Source of the DNA: Actinobacteria bacterium HGW-Actinobacteria-2
Lineage (GTDB): Bacteria > Actinomycetota > Actinomycetes > Propionibacteriales > Propionibacteriaceae
Assembly (NCBI GenBank): GCA_002841335.1
Contig: PHEY01000003.1
Location: 62,001 to 126,000, forward strand
Direction: 5' to 3'
Length of the DNA stretch: 64,000 nt
Shown: in pieces, positions 16,497-26,171 of the stretch
How the letters are laid out: every line of letters begins with the position of its first letter
Position numbering within the stretch: the stretch's first letter is position 1
The notes under the pieces: generated by a model
What the model was told of the DNA's origin: nothing
What the model saw: the letters and a program-made list of their open reading frames with translations, nothing else
The model's database searches: none
Translations under genes and position numbers: made by a program

Positions 16497-18014
16497 TCAC
16501 TCGACGACGTCTTCGTCCACCCAGTCGAAGGTCCGGGTCACGGCCTTCTTCCAGTTCCGGTAGAGGCGGTTGCGCTCGTCCTGCTCCGCAGTCGGCGACC
16601 AGCGCTTGTCCTCGGCCCAGTTGTTGATGACGTCCTGCTCGCCCTGCCAGTAACCGGTGGCGATACCAGCGGCGTAGGCAGCGCCCAGAGCCGTGGTCTC
16701 GGCCACGACCGGACGCACCACCGGCACGCCCAGCTGGTTGGCCTGGAACTGCATCAAGGTGTCGTTGGCGATCATGCCGCCGTCAACCTTCAGTTCCTTC
16801 AGGTCCACGCCGGAGTCAGCGTTCATGGCGTCCAGCACCTCGCGGGTCTGGTAGGCGGTGGCCTCCAGGACGGCGCGGGCGATGTGGCCACGGTTGACGT
16901 AGCGGGTCAGGCCGACGATCGCGCCGCGGGCGTCCGAACGCCAGTACGGAGCGAACAGGCCCGAGAAGGCCGGCACGAAGTAGCAGCCGCCGTTGTCGTC
17001 GACGCTCTTGGCCAGTTCTTCGACCTCCGGAGCGGAGGAGAACATCTTCAGGTTGTCGCGCAGCCACTGCACCAGCGAACCGGTCACTGCGATCGAACCT
17101 TCGAGGGCGTACACCGCGGGCTGATCACCGATCTTGTAGCAGACGGTGGTGAGCAGGCCGTTCTTGCTGGGAACCGGCGAGGTGCCGGTGTTCATCAGCA
17201 TGAAGTTGCCGGTGCCATAGGTGTTCTTCGCCATGCCGACCTCGAAGCAGGCCTGGCCGAAGGTCGCCGCCTGCTGGTCACCCAGGTCGCCGGCGATCGG
17301 GACGCCACCGAGCAGGCCCTGCTCGCGGCCGTAGCCGTAGACCTCAGCGGAGGACTTGATCGCGGGCAGCATGCTCATCGGGATGGTCATGTCGGCAGCG
17401 ATCGAGGGGTCCCAGCTCAGGCTGGCCAGATCCATCAGCATGGTGCGCGACGCGTTGGTCACGTCGGTGACATGCACGCCACCATCGGGGCCACCGGTCA
17501 GGTTCCAGATCAGCCAGGTGTCCATGTTGCCCATGAGCAACTTGCCGGCCTCGGCGTCGGCGCGGGCGCCGTCCACGTTGTCCAGAACCCACTTGACCTT
17601 GGGGCCGGAGAAGTAGGTGGCCAGCGGCAGGCCGACGCGAGCCTTGTACTTGTCCTGGTCGCCACCACCGAGCTCGTCGACGATCTTGGCGGTGCGGGTG
17701 TCCTGCCACACGATCGCGTTGTAGACCGGCTGGCCGGTCTCCTTGTTCCAGACCACCGTGGTCTCGCGCTGGTTGGTGATACCGACGGCCTGGATGTTGT
17801 CCTTGTTCAGGCTCGCCTTGGCCAACGCCTCGGCGACGACCTCACGGACGGCGTCCCACACCTCGATCGGGTTGTGCTCAACCCAACCGGCGCGGGGGAA
17901 GATCTGCTCGTGTTCCTTCTGGCCCACAGAGACGATCCGTCCCTCGTGGTTGAAGACGATCGCCCGGGAGCTCGTGGTGCCCTGGTCGATGGCGAGAATG
18001 TACTTGTCAGCCAT
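16497..18014 (-). CDS. glpK: Glycerol kinase
   Basis: A 505-residue FGGY-family kinase of normal length that converts glycerol and ATP to sn-glycerol-3-phosphate. The N-terminal phosphate-binding motif [14 protein letters not shown], the substrate-site residues in GWVEHNP, the FGGY signature region [13 protein letters not shown] and the C-terminal [16 protein letters not shown] are all present. It lies 120 bases downstream of glpF on the same strand, so uptake and phosphorylation are co-ordinated. The product is oxidised by GlpABC encoded about 3 kb away on the other strand; the SorC-type regulator between the two sets is the likely controller. Confidence 0.97.
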   Translation of the reverse strand: MADKYILAIDQGTTSSRAIVFNHEGRIVSVGQKEHEQIFPRAGWVEHNPIEVWDAVREVVAEALAKASLNKDNIQAVGITNQRETTVVWNKETGQPVYNAIVWQDTRTAKIVDELGGGDQDKYKARVGLPLATYFSGPKVKWVLDNVDGARADAEAGKLLMGNMDTWLIWNLTGGPDGGVHVTDVTNASRTMLMDLASLSWDPSIAADMTIPMSMLPAIKSSAEVYGYGREQGLLGGVPIAGDLGDQQAATFGQACFEVGMAKNTYGTGNFMLMNTGTSPVPSKNGLLTTVCYKIGDQPAVYALEGSIAVTGSLVQWLRDNLKMFSSAPEVEELAKSVDDNGGCYFVPAFSGLFAPYWRSDARGAIVGLTRYVNRGHIARAVLEATAYQTREVLDAMNADSGVDLKELKVDGGMIANDTLMQFQANQLGVPVVRPVVAETTALGAAYAAGIATGYWQGEQDVINNWAEDKRWSPTAEQDERNRLYRNWKKAVTRTFDWVDEDVVE

Positions 18015-18134
18015 GGAATGGTTCCTTCCACATCATTGTCGAATGGATGTTTGGTCGATGGGGTGCGATGGGGCGGGTTGGAACCGGGCGGGTGAGATGC
18101 ACTCCAGAGCTCACCCGCCCGGGACTCAGCGAGA

Positions 18135-18887
18135 TCAGGCCGGGAGCAGGACGCCGGCAACCAGACCGGCAATCACACCACCAATGATCGGGCCGACCAC
18201 CGGAACCCAGGAGTAACCCCAGTCGGAATCGCCCTTGCCCTTGATCGGCAGCACCGCGTGAGCGATGCGAGGACCGAGGTCACGAGCAGGGTTGATGGCG
18301 TATCCGGTCGGGCCACCGAGGGAGGCGCCGATACCGACAACCAGCAGGCCAACGCCCAGAGCGCTCAGCCAGCCGAGATCGACGGACTTGACCGAACCAG
18401 CGGCGATGATGACGAACACCAGCACGAAGGTGCCGATGGCCTCGGTAACCAGGTTCCAGCCGTAGCTGCGAATGGCCGGTCCGGTGGAGAACACGCCCAG
18501 CTTGGTAGCGGCGTCGGGCTCCTCATCGAAGTGCTGCTTGTAGGCCATCCAGGCCAGCACCGCACCCAGGAACGCACCAACCAGCTGCGCGGCCAGGTAC
18601 ACGCCCACCTTGCCCCAGTCGACGGCTTCGCCGCCGGCGATTTGCTTGGCGGCCAGACCGAGGGTCACGGCCGGGTTCAGGTGCGCGCCAGACTTCTGGG
18701 AGACGAGAACACCGGCGAAGACCGCAAGGCCCCAGCCGAAGTTCACGAACAGGAAGCCAGTGCCGTTGCCCTTTGACTTCGTCAGTGCGGTGTTGGCCAC
18801 GACGCCAGCACCGAGGAGGAGCAGCATCGCGGTGCCGACTACCTCAGAGAGGAACAGAGCTCCCACTTCATTCTCACTTTCCGACAC
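18135..18887 (-). CDS. glpF: Glycerol uptake facilitator (aquaglyceroporin)
   Basis: A 250-residue MIP-family channel with six helices and two half-helix loops carrying LNPAVT and INPARD; the Asp after the second NPAR is the usual glycerol-facilitator (rather than water-channel) marker. Upstream of glpK on the same strand. The assigned GTG start (18887) sits in a palindrome with no obvious ribosome site; an in-frame GTG seven codons downstream has GGAAAG before it and would still retain the first helix, so the true start is uncertain. Confidence 0.95.
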   Translation of the reverse strand: MSESENEVGALFLSEVVGTAMLLLLGAGVVANTALTKSKGNGTGFLFVNFGWGLAVFAGVLVSQKSGAHLNPAVTLGLAAKQIAGGEAVDWGKVGVYLAAQLVGAFLGAVLAWMAYKQHFDEEPDAATKLGVFSTGPAIRSYGWNLVTEAIGTFVLVFVIIAAGSVKSVDLGWLSALGVGLLVVGIGASLGGPTGYAINPARDLGPRIAHAVLPIKGKGDSDWGYSWVPVVGPIIGGVIAGLVAGVLLPA

Positions 18888-19366
18888 CTGGTGGTGTCAG
18901 TTGGGGCGTCCGACGTTGGACGCGTTTTTGTTTTGTTCGGTCCCCGCGAGGGGAGAGGCGGTGTTGCGATGTGGGCAGGCTCACCGGATGGCGCGCTGAG
19001 CAAGGCTCCGCGCGTCCGTCCAGGGGGCGGGAGATGCGCCTGTGGACCAACCGGACCACAGCTGCGTCTTCCGGTGAGTCTTGGCCGGCGCCGACCGCGG
19101 CTTTGCGATCGGACGGCTGCTGGGGCTGACAGGTAGTGACCCGAGGACCGGTGCCCAGACCCGGCCCGAGAGGTTCGTCCTGACTGCAACTCTCGCAGTC
19201 CGGACTGACGGTGTGGAGTAGGAAGCTTGCCCAGCCAAGACCACAGAAGCGGTCATGCTCATGAGGACTCCCTTGCCACTCGAACATTCAGGCGGTGGCG
19301 ATGAAGCGAGCACGGTGCCACCGTTTGGCATCATCTTGCTTATCACTGAACGGATGCGCTAGACCG
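18888..19366. promoter_or_regulatory. Divergent control region between glpF and the SorC regulator
   Basis: About 480 bases with no credible gene. It must carry the glpF promoter (minus strand). GACACC-TGGT-GGTGTC (18883-18898) is an inverted repeat spanning the glpF start. CGTCC-GACGTT-GGACG (18907-18922) is another, followed on the plus strand by a T-rich run, so it could block antisense transcription or bind a regulator. Nothing else recognised. Confidence 0.5.
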
Positions 19367-19382
19367 GTGCACGAACGTGCAC
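19367..19382. promoter_or_regulatory. Palindrome upstream of SorC-type regulator
   Basis: GTGCACG-AA-CGTGCAC is a perfect 16-base palindrome ending 15 bases before the regulator start codon and abutting its ribosome site. The position suggests an autoregulatory operator; binding is inferred. Confidence 0.6.
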
Positions 19383-19397
19383 AGGGAGGTGGCTGAG

Positions 19398-20354
19398 ATG
19401 AACGACCGCTACGAGGAGATGTACCAGGCGGCCTCGCGCTATTACATCCAAGGCGAGACGATGGAGAGCATCGCCCGCCAACTGCGGCTGTCACGCTCAT
19501 CGGTCTCGCGACTGCTGAAGGACGCCCGCGAGGCCGGGCTGGTGCGGATCAGCATCGCCGATCACCGCGGTTCAGCCTCCCCGATGGCGGCCACCCTTGC
19601 CCAGGTGTTCGGGATTCGGGTGCACATGGTCTCGGTGCGGGAGAACGCCAATGAGGCCAGCCGCTTCGACCAAGTGGCCCGGCTGGCCGGAAAGTTGCTC
19701 ACCGAGATGGTCGACGATCACCAGCTGATCGGGATCGCCTGGGGCGTGACGCTTTCGCACGTGGTCAAACACCTCGGACGTCGTCCGCTGGTCGATGCCA
19801 CCGTCGTCCAGATCAACGGCGGGGCCAATCAGCGAAGCTCGGGGATCCCCTACATCGGCGAGATCCTGCAGGCCTTCGGCGAGGCCTTCGATGCCCGGGT
19901 GGTGCTGTTCCCGGTGCCGGCGTTCTTCGACTACGCCGCCACCAAGGACGCCATGTGGCGGGAGCGCTCGGTGCAGAACGTCCTGCAGATGCACGCCAAC
20001 CTCGATCTGGCGGTGTTCGGGGTGGGATCGTTGCACGGACGGGTGCCTTCCCACGTCTACAGCGCCGGCTACATGGACGATTCCGACATGCAGCAACTCG
20101 CCGGCGATGGCGTGGTCGGTGACGTCTGCACCGTCCTGCTGCGTGAAGACGGCACCTACGCCGACATCGCCTACAACGCCCGCGCCACCGGCCTGACCCC
20201 TGCCGAGTTGCAGCGCATCCCGCGTCGGCTGTGCGTGGTCGCCGACCCGTCGCGGGCCGCAGCCGTCGTCGGGGCTCTGCGGGCGGGGACGGCGACCGAC
20301 CTGGTGCTCGACGAGGGCACCGCGCGGGCCGTCCTCGACCGGTTGCGTCTGTAG
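19398..20354 (+). CDS. SorC/DeoR-type sugar-binding transcriptional regulator
   Basis: A 318-residue regulator: N-terminal HTH (about 10-50; GETMESIARQLRLSRSSVSRLL) and a C-terminal SorC effector-binding domain (about 60-315) with GIAWGVTLSHVVKHL and NLDLAVFGVGS, the phosphosugar-binding loops of the family. I use the ATG at 19398, which has GGGAGG nine bases upstream, rather than 19377. It is divergent from glpFK and upstream of glpABC, so a glycerol or glycerol-phosphate-type inducer and control of both transcription units are likely, though not demonstrated. Not a GlpR of the classical DeoR type. Confidence 0.88.
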   Translation: MNDRYEEMYQAASRYYIQGETMESIARQLRLSRSSVSRLLKDAREAGLVRISIADHRGSASPMAATLAQVFGIRVHMVSVRENANEASRFDQVARLAGKLLTEMVDDHQLIGIAWGVTLSHVVKHLGRRPLVDATVVQINGGANQRSSGIPYIGEILQAFGEAFDARVVLFPVPAFFDYAATKDAMWRERSVQNVLQMHANLDLAVFGVGSLHGRVPSHVYSAGYMDDSDMQQLAGDGVVGDVCTVLLREDGTYADIAYNARATGLTPAELQRIPRRLCVVADPSRAAAVVGALRAGTATDLVLDEGTARAVLDRLRL

Positions 20355-20358
20355 CTGC

Positions 20359-20652
20359 TCAGCGCAGCGAATCGATCACTCCGGAGTCGGAGCCGTGCGT
20401 GGCGCTCGCCGCCGAGATGATCGGCGGAGCCTGGTGACTGCGGTGCACGGTGATCGCCAGAACGACCAGGATCGCCAGGACGACCGCGGCCAACACCACC
20501 CACCACCCAGCCACGCCGCGCCTGCGCGGGCCGGGGGCCGACAACTCGGTGGGCAGCTCCGAGCCCGTTGATGGCGCGGTCTTCGAGAGGAGCGGCGGCC
20601 GTCCAGGCGGGCCGGCGTGGCCCGTCGGGTACAGGGATGGCTCCTGATTCAT
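20359..20652 (-). CDS. Single-pass membrane protein, unknown
   Basis: A 97-residue protein: Pro/Ser-rich N-terminus (about 1-45), basic PRRRG, one strong helix (WWVVLAAVVLAILVVLAITV) and a short outer tail. It resembles the many small Pro-rich actinobacterial membrane proteins with no assigned role. It is convergent with the SorC regulator (stop codons four bases apart) and divergent from glpA. ATG at 20652 preferred; an upstream GTG at 20661 is equally possible since neither has a good ribosome site. Confidence 0.65.
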   Translation of the reverse strand: MNQEPSLYPTGHAGPPGRPPLLSKTAPSTGSELPTELSAPGPRRRGVAGWWVVLAAVVLAILVVLAITVHRSHQAPPIISAASATHGSDSGVIDSLR

Positions 20653-20730
20653 GGAGAACACTGTACTCGGTTCTCAATGGCTACCGATTTCCCACCACCG
20701 ACGCCTCAGCTTGCACATCTGCCACACCGG

Positions 20731-20750
20731 GCTTGCACGGATGGGCAAGC
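20731..20750. promoter_or_regulatory. Inverted repeat upstream of glpA
   Basis: GCTTGC and GCAAGC arms with an 8-base spacer, about 105 bases before glpA. A partly similar TTGCACATCTGCCA stands 20 bases upstream. The core TGCACG is shared with the palindrome before the SorC regulator, so it may be its site at the glpABC promoter. Tentative. Confidence 0.35.
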
Positions 20751-20855
20751 GTGGCCGTGTCTGCCTAGGCTGACCTGCAAGGCGGCCGCCGCCGCTATGC
20801 CTGTGATTCAGCGTCGAACCAGGCTGGCGGTCGCTGGGACTGATCGGAGGAACGG

Positions 20856-22430
20856 GTGAGGAAACTCGCTGTTGACGTCGTCGTCATCGGTGGGGGTTCG
20901 ACCGGGGCTGGCGTGGTCCGCGACGTGGCAATGCGTGGATACAGCGCTGTGCTGGTTGATCGGGCCGATCTTGGTCAGGGAACCACCGGCCGCTTCCACG
21001 GCTTACTGCATTCGGGCGGACGCTACGTCGTCTCCGACCCCCTCTCGGCGACCGAGTGCGCCGAGGAGAACGACATCGTGACCCGCATCCAGTCCTCAGC
21101 GGTGGAAACCACCGGTGGGTACTTCGTCACCTGCCCCGGCGATGACCCCGAGTTCGCCGACAAGTTCCTGGCCGGCGCGGCAGCCACCGGCGTGTGGGCC
21201 CGCGAAGTCAGCGTGTCCGAGGCACTGCGCAACGAACCGCGGCTCAACCCCGGCATCTCCCGCGCGATCGAGGTGAAGGACGGCACCGTCGACGGCTGGC
21301 AGCTGGTCTGGGGTGCGGCGAACTCCGCGCGCCACTACGGTGCCGAGATCCTCACCTATCACCGGGTGACCAAGATCGAGACCTCCGGCGGTGCGGTCAC
21401 TGCCGTGCGGTGCATCGACGAGCGGCGCGGCGAAGAGCTCGTCATCGACACCAACTTCGTGCTCAACTGCGGCGGTCCGTGGGCCGGCCAGATCGCGGCC
21501 ATGGCCGGGGCGCACCCGGTGGAGGTCGTACCCGGACGAGGCATCATGATCGCGATGAACCACCGGCTGGTGAACCGGGTGGTCAACCGCTGCATCTACC
21601 CCGCCGACGGCGACATCCTGGTGCCCGCGCACACCGTCAGCATCATCGGCACGACCGACGTGAAGGTCGACGATCCCGACCACCTGGCCATCGAACCGAA
21701 CGAAGTCCAGCAGATGCTGGACGCTGGTGAGGTGCTGGTTCCCGGTTTCCGTGCCAGCCGTGCCTTGCACGCCTGGGCCGGCGCCCGTCCGCTGATCAAG
21801 GACGATCGGGTCTCGGCCTCCGACACCCGGCACATGAGCCGCGGCATGGCCGTCATCGACCACACCACCCGCGACGGGCTGGACGGCATGCTGACCATCG
21901 GTGGCGGCAAGCTGACCACCTACCGGCTGATGGCCGAGCACATCGTGGACGCCATGTGCGACAAGCTCGGCGAGCAACGCGAATGTCGCACCGCTCGTGA
22001 AGCCATCCCCGGCTCGGAGTCCGGCCGGACCCACAAGGTCTCCGATCGGCTCGCCGAACGCGAGGAGGACCGCTTCGACTCCCAGATCATCTGCGAGTGC
22101 GAGTTGATGAGCCGCAAGATGTTCGTTGACGCGATGAACGCCCAACCCGAGGCCAGCTTCGATGACCTGCGTCGTCAGCTCCGCTTGGGAATGGGCCCGT
22201 GCCAAGGCGGCTTCTGCAGCACTAGGGCGACCGGTATCGCCCACGCCGACGGACGCCTCAGCGCCGAGCAGGCCACCGCGCTGATGCGGCTGTTCCTGAA
22301 GAACCGTTGGATCGGGCTGTGGCCGATCCTGTACGGCGAGCAGGTCCGCCAAACCGCGCTGGACAACTGGATCTTCGCCACCTTGGACGTGGCCCATCTG
22401 CCCGAGCCGGAATCGGAGGTGACGGCATGA
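20856..22430 (+). CDS. glpA: Anaerobic glycerol-3-phosphate dehydrogenase subunit A
   Basis: A 524-residue flavoprotein that oxidises glycerol-3-phosphate to dihydroxyacetone phosphate. N-terminal FAD-binding VVIGGGSTGAGVVRD, the GlpA/GlpD substrate region GRFHGLLHSGGRYV, and a C-terminal BFD-like iron-sulfur region with Cys in CECELMSRKM and GPCQGGFC, which separates GlpA from aerobic GlpD. GTG start with GGAGG nearby. Its TGA overlaps the glpB ATG, and the three subunits form one operon. Electrons pass through GlpC to the quinone pool, fitting fermentative or anaerobic respiratory glycerol use. Confidence 0.95.
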   Translation: MRKLAVDVVVIGGGSTGAGVVRDVAMRGYSAVLVDRADLGQGTTGRFHGLLHSGGRYVVSDPLSATECAEENDIVTRIQSSAVETTGGYFVTCPGDDPEFADKFLAGAAATGVWAREVSVSEALRNEPRLNPGISRAIEVKDGTVDGWQLVWGAANSARHYGAEILTYHRVTKIETSGGAVTAVRCIDERRGEELVIDTNFVLNCGGPWAGQIAAMAGAHPVEVVPGRGIMIAMNHRLVNRVVNRCIYPADGDILVPAHTVSIIGTTDVKVDDPDHLAIEPNEVQQMLDAGEVLVPGFRASRALHAWAGARPLIKDDRVSASDTRHMSRGMAVIDHTTRDGLDGMLTIGGGKLTTYRLMAEHIVDAMCDKLGEQRECRTAREAIPGSESGRTHKVSDRLAEREEDRFDSQIICECELMSRKMFVDAMNAQPEASFDDLRRQLRLGMGPCQGGFCSTRATGIAHADGRLSAEQATALMRLFLKNRWIGLWPILYGEQVRQTALDNWIFATLDVAHLPEPESEVTA

Positions 22431-23671
22431 GCCGCGTGGTCGTGATCGGGGCCGGACTGGCGGGTCTGGTGGCTGCGAATCGCCTGGCTGACGCCGGCCT
22501 GGCAGTGACGTTGTTGCACAAGGGTCTGGGCGGGCTGCAGCTCGGCCAGGGCTCCATCGATGTGTTCGGCTACGCCCCCGACCGGGTTCTGAACCCGATC
22601 AAAGCCGTGAGTCAGGTTGCGACATCGCACCCCTACGCCGCCACCGGCTCCTCGGCCGTCCTGGACGGTCTGGCGTACCTGAAACAGGAGTTGCCCGAGC
22701 TGTTGGTGGGTGACCCCGAAGCCAACTATCAGTTGCCGACCGCAGTCGGCTCGGTGCGTCCGACCTGCCTGGCCCAGCCCAGCATGATCGCCGGGCACGT
22801 CCGCGACGGCGCCGAGCTGGTGATCGTCGGCATCCGCCAACTGAAAGACTTCCATCCGCAGTTGGTGGCCGAGAACCTGTCACGCACGGTGCTGCCGGAC
22901 GGGGGGCGCCTGAGTGCCCGCCATGTGTGGGTCGACTTGCCCGCACGCGACGGCGAGGTGGACTCCTCGCCGGTGGGTTATGCCCGCGCGTTCGACACCG
23001 AGGCTTTCCGGATCGCCTTCGCCACGGCGCTGTCACCGCAGTTGAACGGCGACGAGATCGTTGGCCTGCCTGCCGTGGTGGGTCTGACAGACCCCAAGGC
23101 TTGGCGGGATCTGGCCGGCAAGCTCGGCCATCTGGTGTTCGAGATCCCGCTGCCGCCGCCGTCGATTCCCGGCATGCGGCTCAATCAAGCGCTCACTGCC
23201 CGAGCTCTTGCCGCAAATGTCCGGATCGTTCCCGGCGTGCGCACCCATGCGTTCAGCACGGTGGCTGGGCGGGTCGCCAGCGTCACCACGGCCGCAGGCC
23301 CGGGTGGACGGACCTACCCCGCGGACGCGTTCGTCCTGGCCACCGGCGGGTTCGAGTCCGGCGCCTTGGAGCTGGACTCCCACCAGGTGGTGCGGGAGAC
23401 CTTGTTCGGCCTGCCGCTGACCGGTGTCGGCGACGGTGCCCTCCTGCACGGCGACTACTGGGGACCGGAGCAGCCACTGTTCCGCGTCGGGGTCAGCGTG
23501 GACGACCGGATGCGTCCGGTTGATCCGTGGGGCGCCCCGGCATATCCCAACCTGTGGGCTGCCGGCGGGATCCTCGCCGGTGCGTCCGGCTGGCGGGAGT
23601 TGTCCGGCGACGGGATCGCGGTAGCCAGCGCCGTTGCGGCCGCCGCGGCGATCACGAAGGAGTTGTCATGA
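22427..23671 (+). CDS. glpB: Anaerobic glycerol-3-phosphate dehydrogenase subunit B
   Basis: A 414-residue flavoprotein subunit. It opens with the dinucleotide-binding fold VVVIGAGLAGLVAANRLADAG and ends with a second flavin-binding element including NLWAAGGILAGASG. The ATG at 22427 overlaps the glpA stop (ATGA), and the glpC ATG overlaps its own stop, so all three subunits are translated in step. Members of this family bridge GlpA and the membrane-bound GlpC. Length is normal for the family. Confidence 0.93.
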   Translation: MSRVVVIGAGLAGLVAANRLADAGLAVTLLHKGLGGLQLGQGSIDVFGYAPDRVLNPIKAVSQVATSHPYAATGSSAVLDGLAYLKQELPELLVGDPEANYQLPTAVGSVRPTCLAQPSMIAGHVRDGAELVIVGIRQLKDFHPQLVAENLSRTVLPDGGRLSARHVWVDLPARDGEVDSSPVGYARAFDTEAFRIAFATALSPQLNGDEIVGLPAVVGLTDPKAWRDLAGKLGHLVFEIPLPPPSIPGMRLNQALTARALAANVRIVPGVRTHAFSTVAGRVASVTTAAGPGGRTYPADAFVLATGGFESGALELDSHQVVRETLFGLPLTGVGDGALLHGDYWGPEQPLFRVGVSVDDRMRPVDPWGAPAYPNLWAAGGILAGASGWRELSGDGIAVASAVAAAAAITKELS

Positions 23672-24927
23672 CCACCCCCGATCAGCGCCTGGTCATGGGC
23701 GAGGACGGCCTGGCGTTCGCCGGCCACAAACTGTCGCGGGCCAGCCTGGACGCGTGTGTGAAGTGCACCATCTGCGAGACCGCCTGTCCGGTGTCGGCGG
23801 TGACACCGCTGTTCACCGGACCGAAGTTCGTCGGCCCGCAGGCCGAGCGGTTCCGCAACGGCGAGTCGGTCGATCACTCGCTGGACTACTGCTCCAGCTG
23901 CGGCACCTGCACCTTGGTGTGCCCCCAAGGCGTCCAGATCGCCGAGCTGAACTCCCAGGCGCGTGCGGTGATGAAGGCCGACCACATGCCGCTGCGCGAC
24001 CGGCTGATCGGCAAGACGGTGCTGATGGGCACGGTGATGACGCCAGTGGCGCCGATCGCCCGGGCCGCGCTGAAGAACAAGCCGATCCGCAAGGTGATGG
24101 AGGCCGTCATCGGCGTCCATGCCGATGCCCCGATGCCGCCGGCCCAGTCGCAGACCTTCGAAGGCTGGTTCCGCAAGCGGGCCACCCCTGCTGGTCCGTT
24201 CCCCCGCGGCACGGTGGTGTTCTTCCACGGTTGTGCCGGTGGCTACTTCGAGGTGGAGACCTCCAAGAAGAGCGTCGAGGTGCTCGAACACCTCGGCTAC
24301 CAGGTGTTGGTGCCCAAGCAGGGGTGTTGCGGCTTGGCTCAACAGTCGAACGGGTTGTTCGACGGTGCCACCAAGGACGTCCTGAAGTTGTGCGACGACC
24401 TGCGCTCGGCCGGCAAGGACCTGACGATCATCTCCTCGTCCGGTTCCTGCACCGGCATGCTGAAGCATGAGGCGCACGAGATCATGGGCGTCGATGACGA
24501 GCGACTGCGCGACGTCGGCACTCGGATCCGCGACATCATGGAGTTCCTGCTGGAGTTGCATGACGCCGGTGAGCTGCCCACCGATTTCTCCCCGATCGAG
24601 ATGACGGTGCCCTATCACGCGCCATGCCAGCTGAAGAGCCAGGGCATCGGCAAGCCGGCCATCGAAGTGCTGCGGCTGATCCCGGGCCTGACCGTGGTCG
24701 ACTCCAATGCCACCTGCTGTGGCATTGCCGGCACCTACGGGCTGAAGAAGGAGAAGTACGAGATCGCCCAGGCCGTCGGCAAGCCGTTGTTCGACATGGT
24801 GAAGGCGACCAACCCCGAGTTGGCGCTGTGCGACACCGAGACCTGCCGCTGGCAGATCGAGCAGTCCTCCGGCGTGAAGACCGAGCACCCGATCTACCTG
24901 ATCCACCAGGCGTACGGCCTCAGCTGA
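23668..24927 (+). CDS. glpC: Anaerobic glycerol-3-phosphate dehydrogenase subunit C
   Basis: A 419-residue iron-sulfur subunit that anchors GlpAB at the membrane and passes electrons to quinone. Two 4Fe-4S motifs, CVKCTICETACP (about 28-39) and CSSCGTCTLVCP (about 76-87), are followed by two CCG domains (QGCCGLAQQ and TCCGIAGTYG) typical of heterodisulfide-reductase-like electron carriers. It is the last gene of glpABC and convergent with transaldolase, the stops being only six bases apart with no terminator hairpin between. Confidence 0.95.
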   Translation: MTTPDQRLVMGEDGLAFAGHKLSRASLDACVKCTICETACPVSAVTPLFTGPKFVGPQAERFRNGESVDHSLDYCSSCGTCTLVCPQGVQIAELNSQARAVMKADHMPLRDRLIGKTVLMGTVMTPVAPIARAALKNKPIRKVMEAVIGVHADAPMPPAQSQTFEGWFRKRATPAGPFPRGTVVFFHGCAGGYFEVETSKKSVEVLEHLGYQVLVPKQGCCGLAQQSNGLFDGATKDVLKLCDDLRSAGKDLTIISSSGSCTGMLKHEAHEIMGVDDERLRDVGTRIRDIMEFLLELHDAGELPTDFSPIEMTVPYHAPCQLKSQGIGKPAIEVLRLIPGLTVVDSNATCCGIAGTYGLKKEKYEIAQAVGKPLFDMVKATNPELALCDTETCRWQIEQSSGVKTEHPIYLIHQAYGLS

Positions 24928-24933
24928 GCTCGA

Positions 24934-26022
24934 TCAGCCGATCGCAGCCTGGGCACGTGTCACTGCCCGGGTGAGTTCCTTCCAGGAGGCGACGAACTTG
25001 GCCACACCCTCGTCCTCCAGAGTCTGGAAGACATCGGCGAGGTCGACACCGGCTGCCTGAATCTCGGCCAGGACGGCGGCTGGCGCGGTCGCGTCCGCTC
25101 CGAGCGCGGCGTCCAGCCCGCCGTGATCAGCGAAGGCCATCATCGTCTTCTCCGGCATGGTGTTGACCACGTCGGCGGCGACCAGGCCAGAGACGTACAA
25201 GGTGTCGGAGTAGGCCGGGTTCTTGGTGCCGGTCGAGGCCCACAAGGGACGCTGCCGGTTGGCACCCTTCGCGGCCAGAGCCTGGAAACGCGGCTGGTCG
25301 AACACCTCGACAGCCACGGCGTAGGCGACCGCCGCGTTGGCGATGCCGGCCCGCCCGGCCAGCTCGGAGCGACCCAGCTTCTCCAGCCGCGCGTCGATCT
25401 CGGCGTCGACGCGAGAGACGAAGAACGATGCCACCGAATGGATTCTGGATAGGTCGCGGCCCGCCAGCGCAGCCCGCTCGAGTCCGGTCAGGTAGGCGTC
25501 CACCACCTCGCGGTATCGCTCGACGGAGAAGATCAGCGTGGCATTGACCGAGATCCCGGCCGCGATGGTGTCGGTGATCGCCCCCAGGCCCTCGCGGGTG
25601 GCCGGAATCTTGATCAGGACGTTCTCTCGTCCGACCCGTTCGTAGAGCTCGGCGGCTTGAGCCACCGTAGCTGCGGCGTCATAGGCAAGTCCCGGCTCGA
25701 CCTCGATCGAGACCCGGCCGTCGACGCCTTTGGTGGCGCGGTAGATCGGATCGAACAACTCACACGCGTCGCGGACGTCCTCGGTGGTCAGCTGCATCAT
25801 CGCCTCCTCAACGGTGGCCCCACGAAGCAGAGCGAGCTGATCGGCGTAGTCGGCTGAATCCTCGACCGCGGCGGCGAAGATCGTCGGGTTGGTGGTGACC
25901 CCGACCACTGAGTAGTCGGCGATCAGCCCAGCGAGATTGCCACTGGTGAGGCGATCTCGCGACAGATCGTCCAGCCAGACCGAGACCCCAGCCTTCGATA
26001 GTGCCTGCAGCTTCTGATTCAT
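24934..26022 (-). CDS. tal: Transaldolase
   Basis: A 362-residue class I aldolase-fold enzyme of the pentose phosphate pathway, moving a dihydroxyacetone unit from sedoheptulose-7-phosphate to glyceraldehyde-3-phosphate. Seen are [12 protein letters not shown] at the N-terminus, [11 protein letters not shown] (phosphate/substrate site) and the Schiff-base lysine in [12 protein letters not shown]. Length is that of the actinobacterial long form. It stands alone on the minus strand, divergent from the NagD-like phosphatase. Usually transketolase and zwf are adjacent in actinobacteria; they are not here. Confidence 0.95.
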   Translation of the reverse strand: MNQKLQALSKAGVSVWLDDLSRDRLTSGNLAGLIADYSVVGVTTNPTIFAAAVEDSADYADQLALLRGATVEEAMMQLTTEDVRDACELFDPIYRATKGVDGRVSIEVEPGLAYDAAATVAQAAELYERVGRENVLIKIPATREGLGAITDTIAAGISVNATLIFSVERYREVVDAYLTGLERAALAGRDLSRIHSVASFFVSRVDAEIDARLEKLGRSELAGRAGIANAAVAYAVAVEVFDQPRFQALAAKGANRQRPLWASTGTKNPAYSDTLYVSGLVAADVVNTMPEKTMMAFADHGGLDAALGADATAPAAVLAEIQAAGVDLADVFQTLEDEGVAKFVASWKELTRAVTRAQAAIG

Positions 26023-26171
26023 CGCTCACTCCTCGACCAGTTGTTCTCCTCCAGTCTTACCCTCCCTCACCGCTGCGACCACGGTTCGCGCGCCTCTGCG
26101 GGTCCGAAGTGCCCATCCGGCTGCGGATTAGAGTTTGTGTCGCACCCGCGTTGCCGAAGAGGAGGCCAGTG

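Noticed and set aside
16194-18095. 633-codon open frame antisense to glpK
   Set aside because: glpK is unambiguous; the antisense product has no domain features.
18888-19366. Riboswitch or small gene upstream of glpF
   Set aside because: No frame with coding character and no recognisable riboswitch core; hairpins present are too simple to assign.
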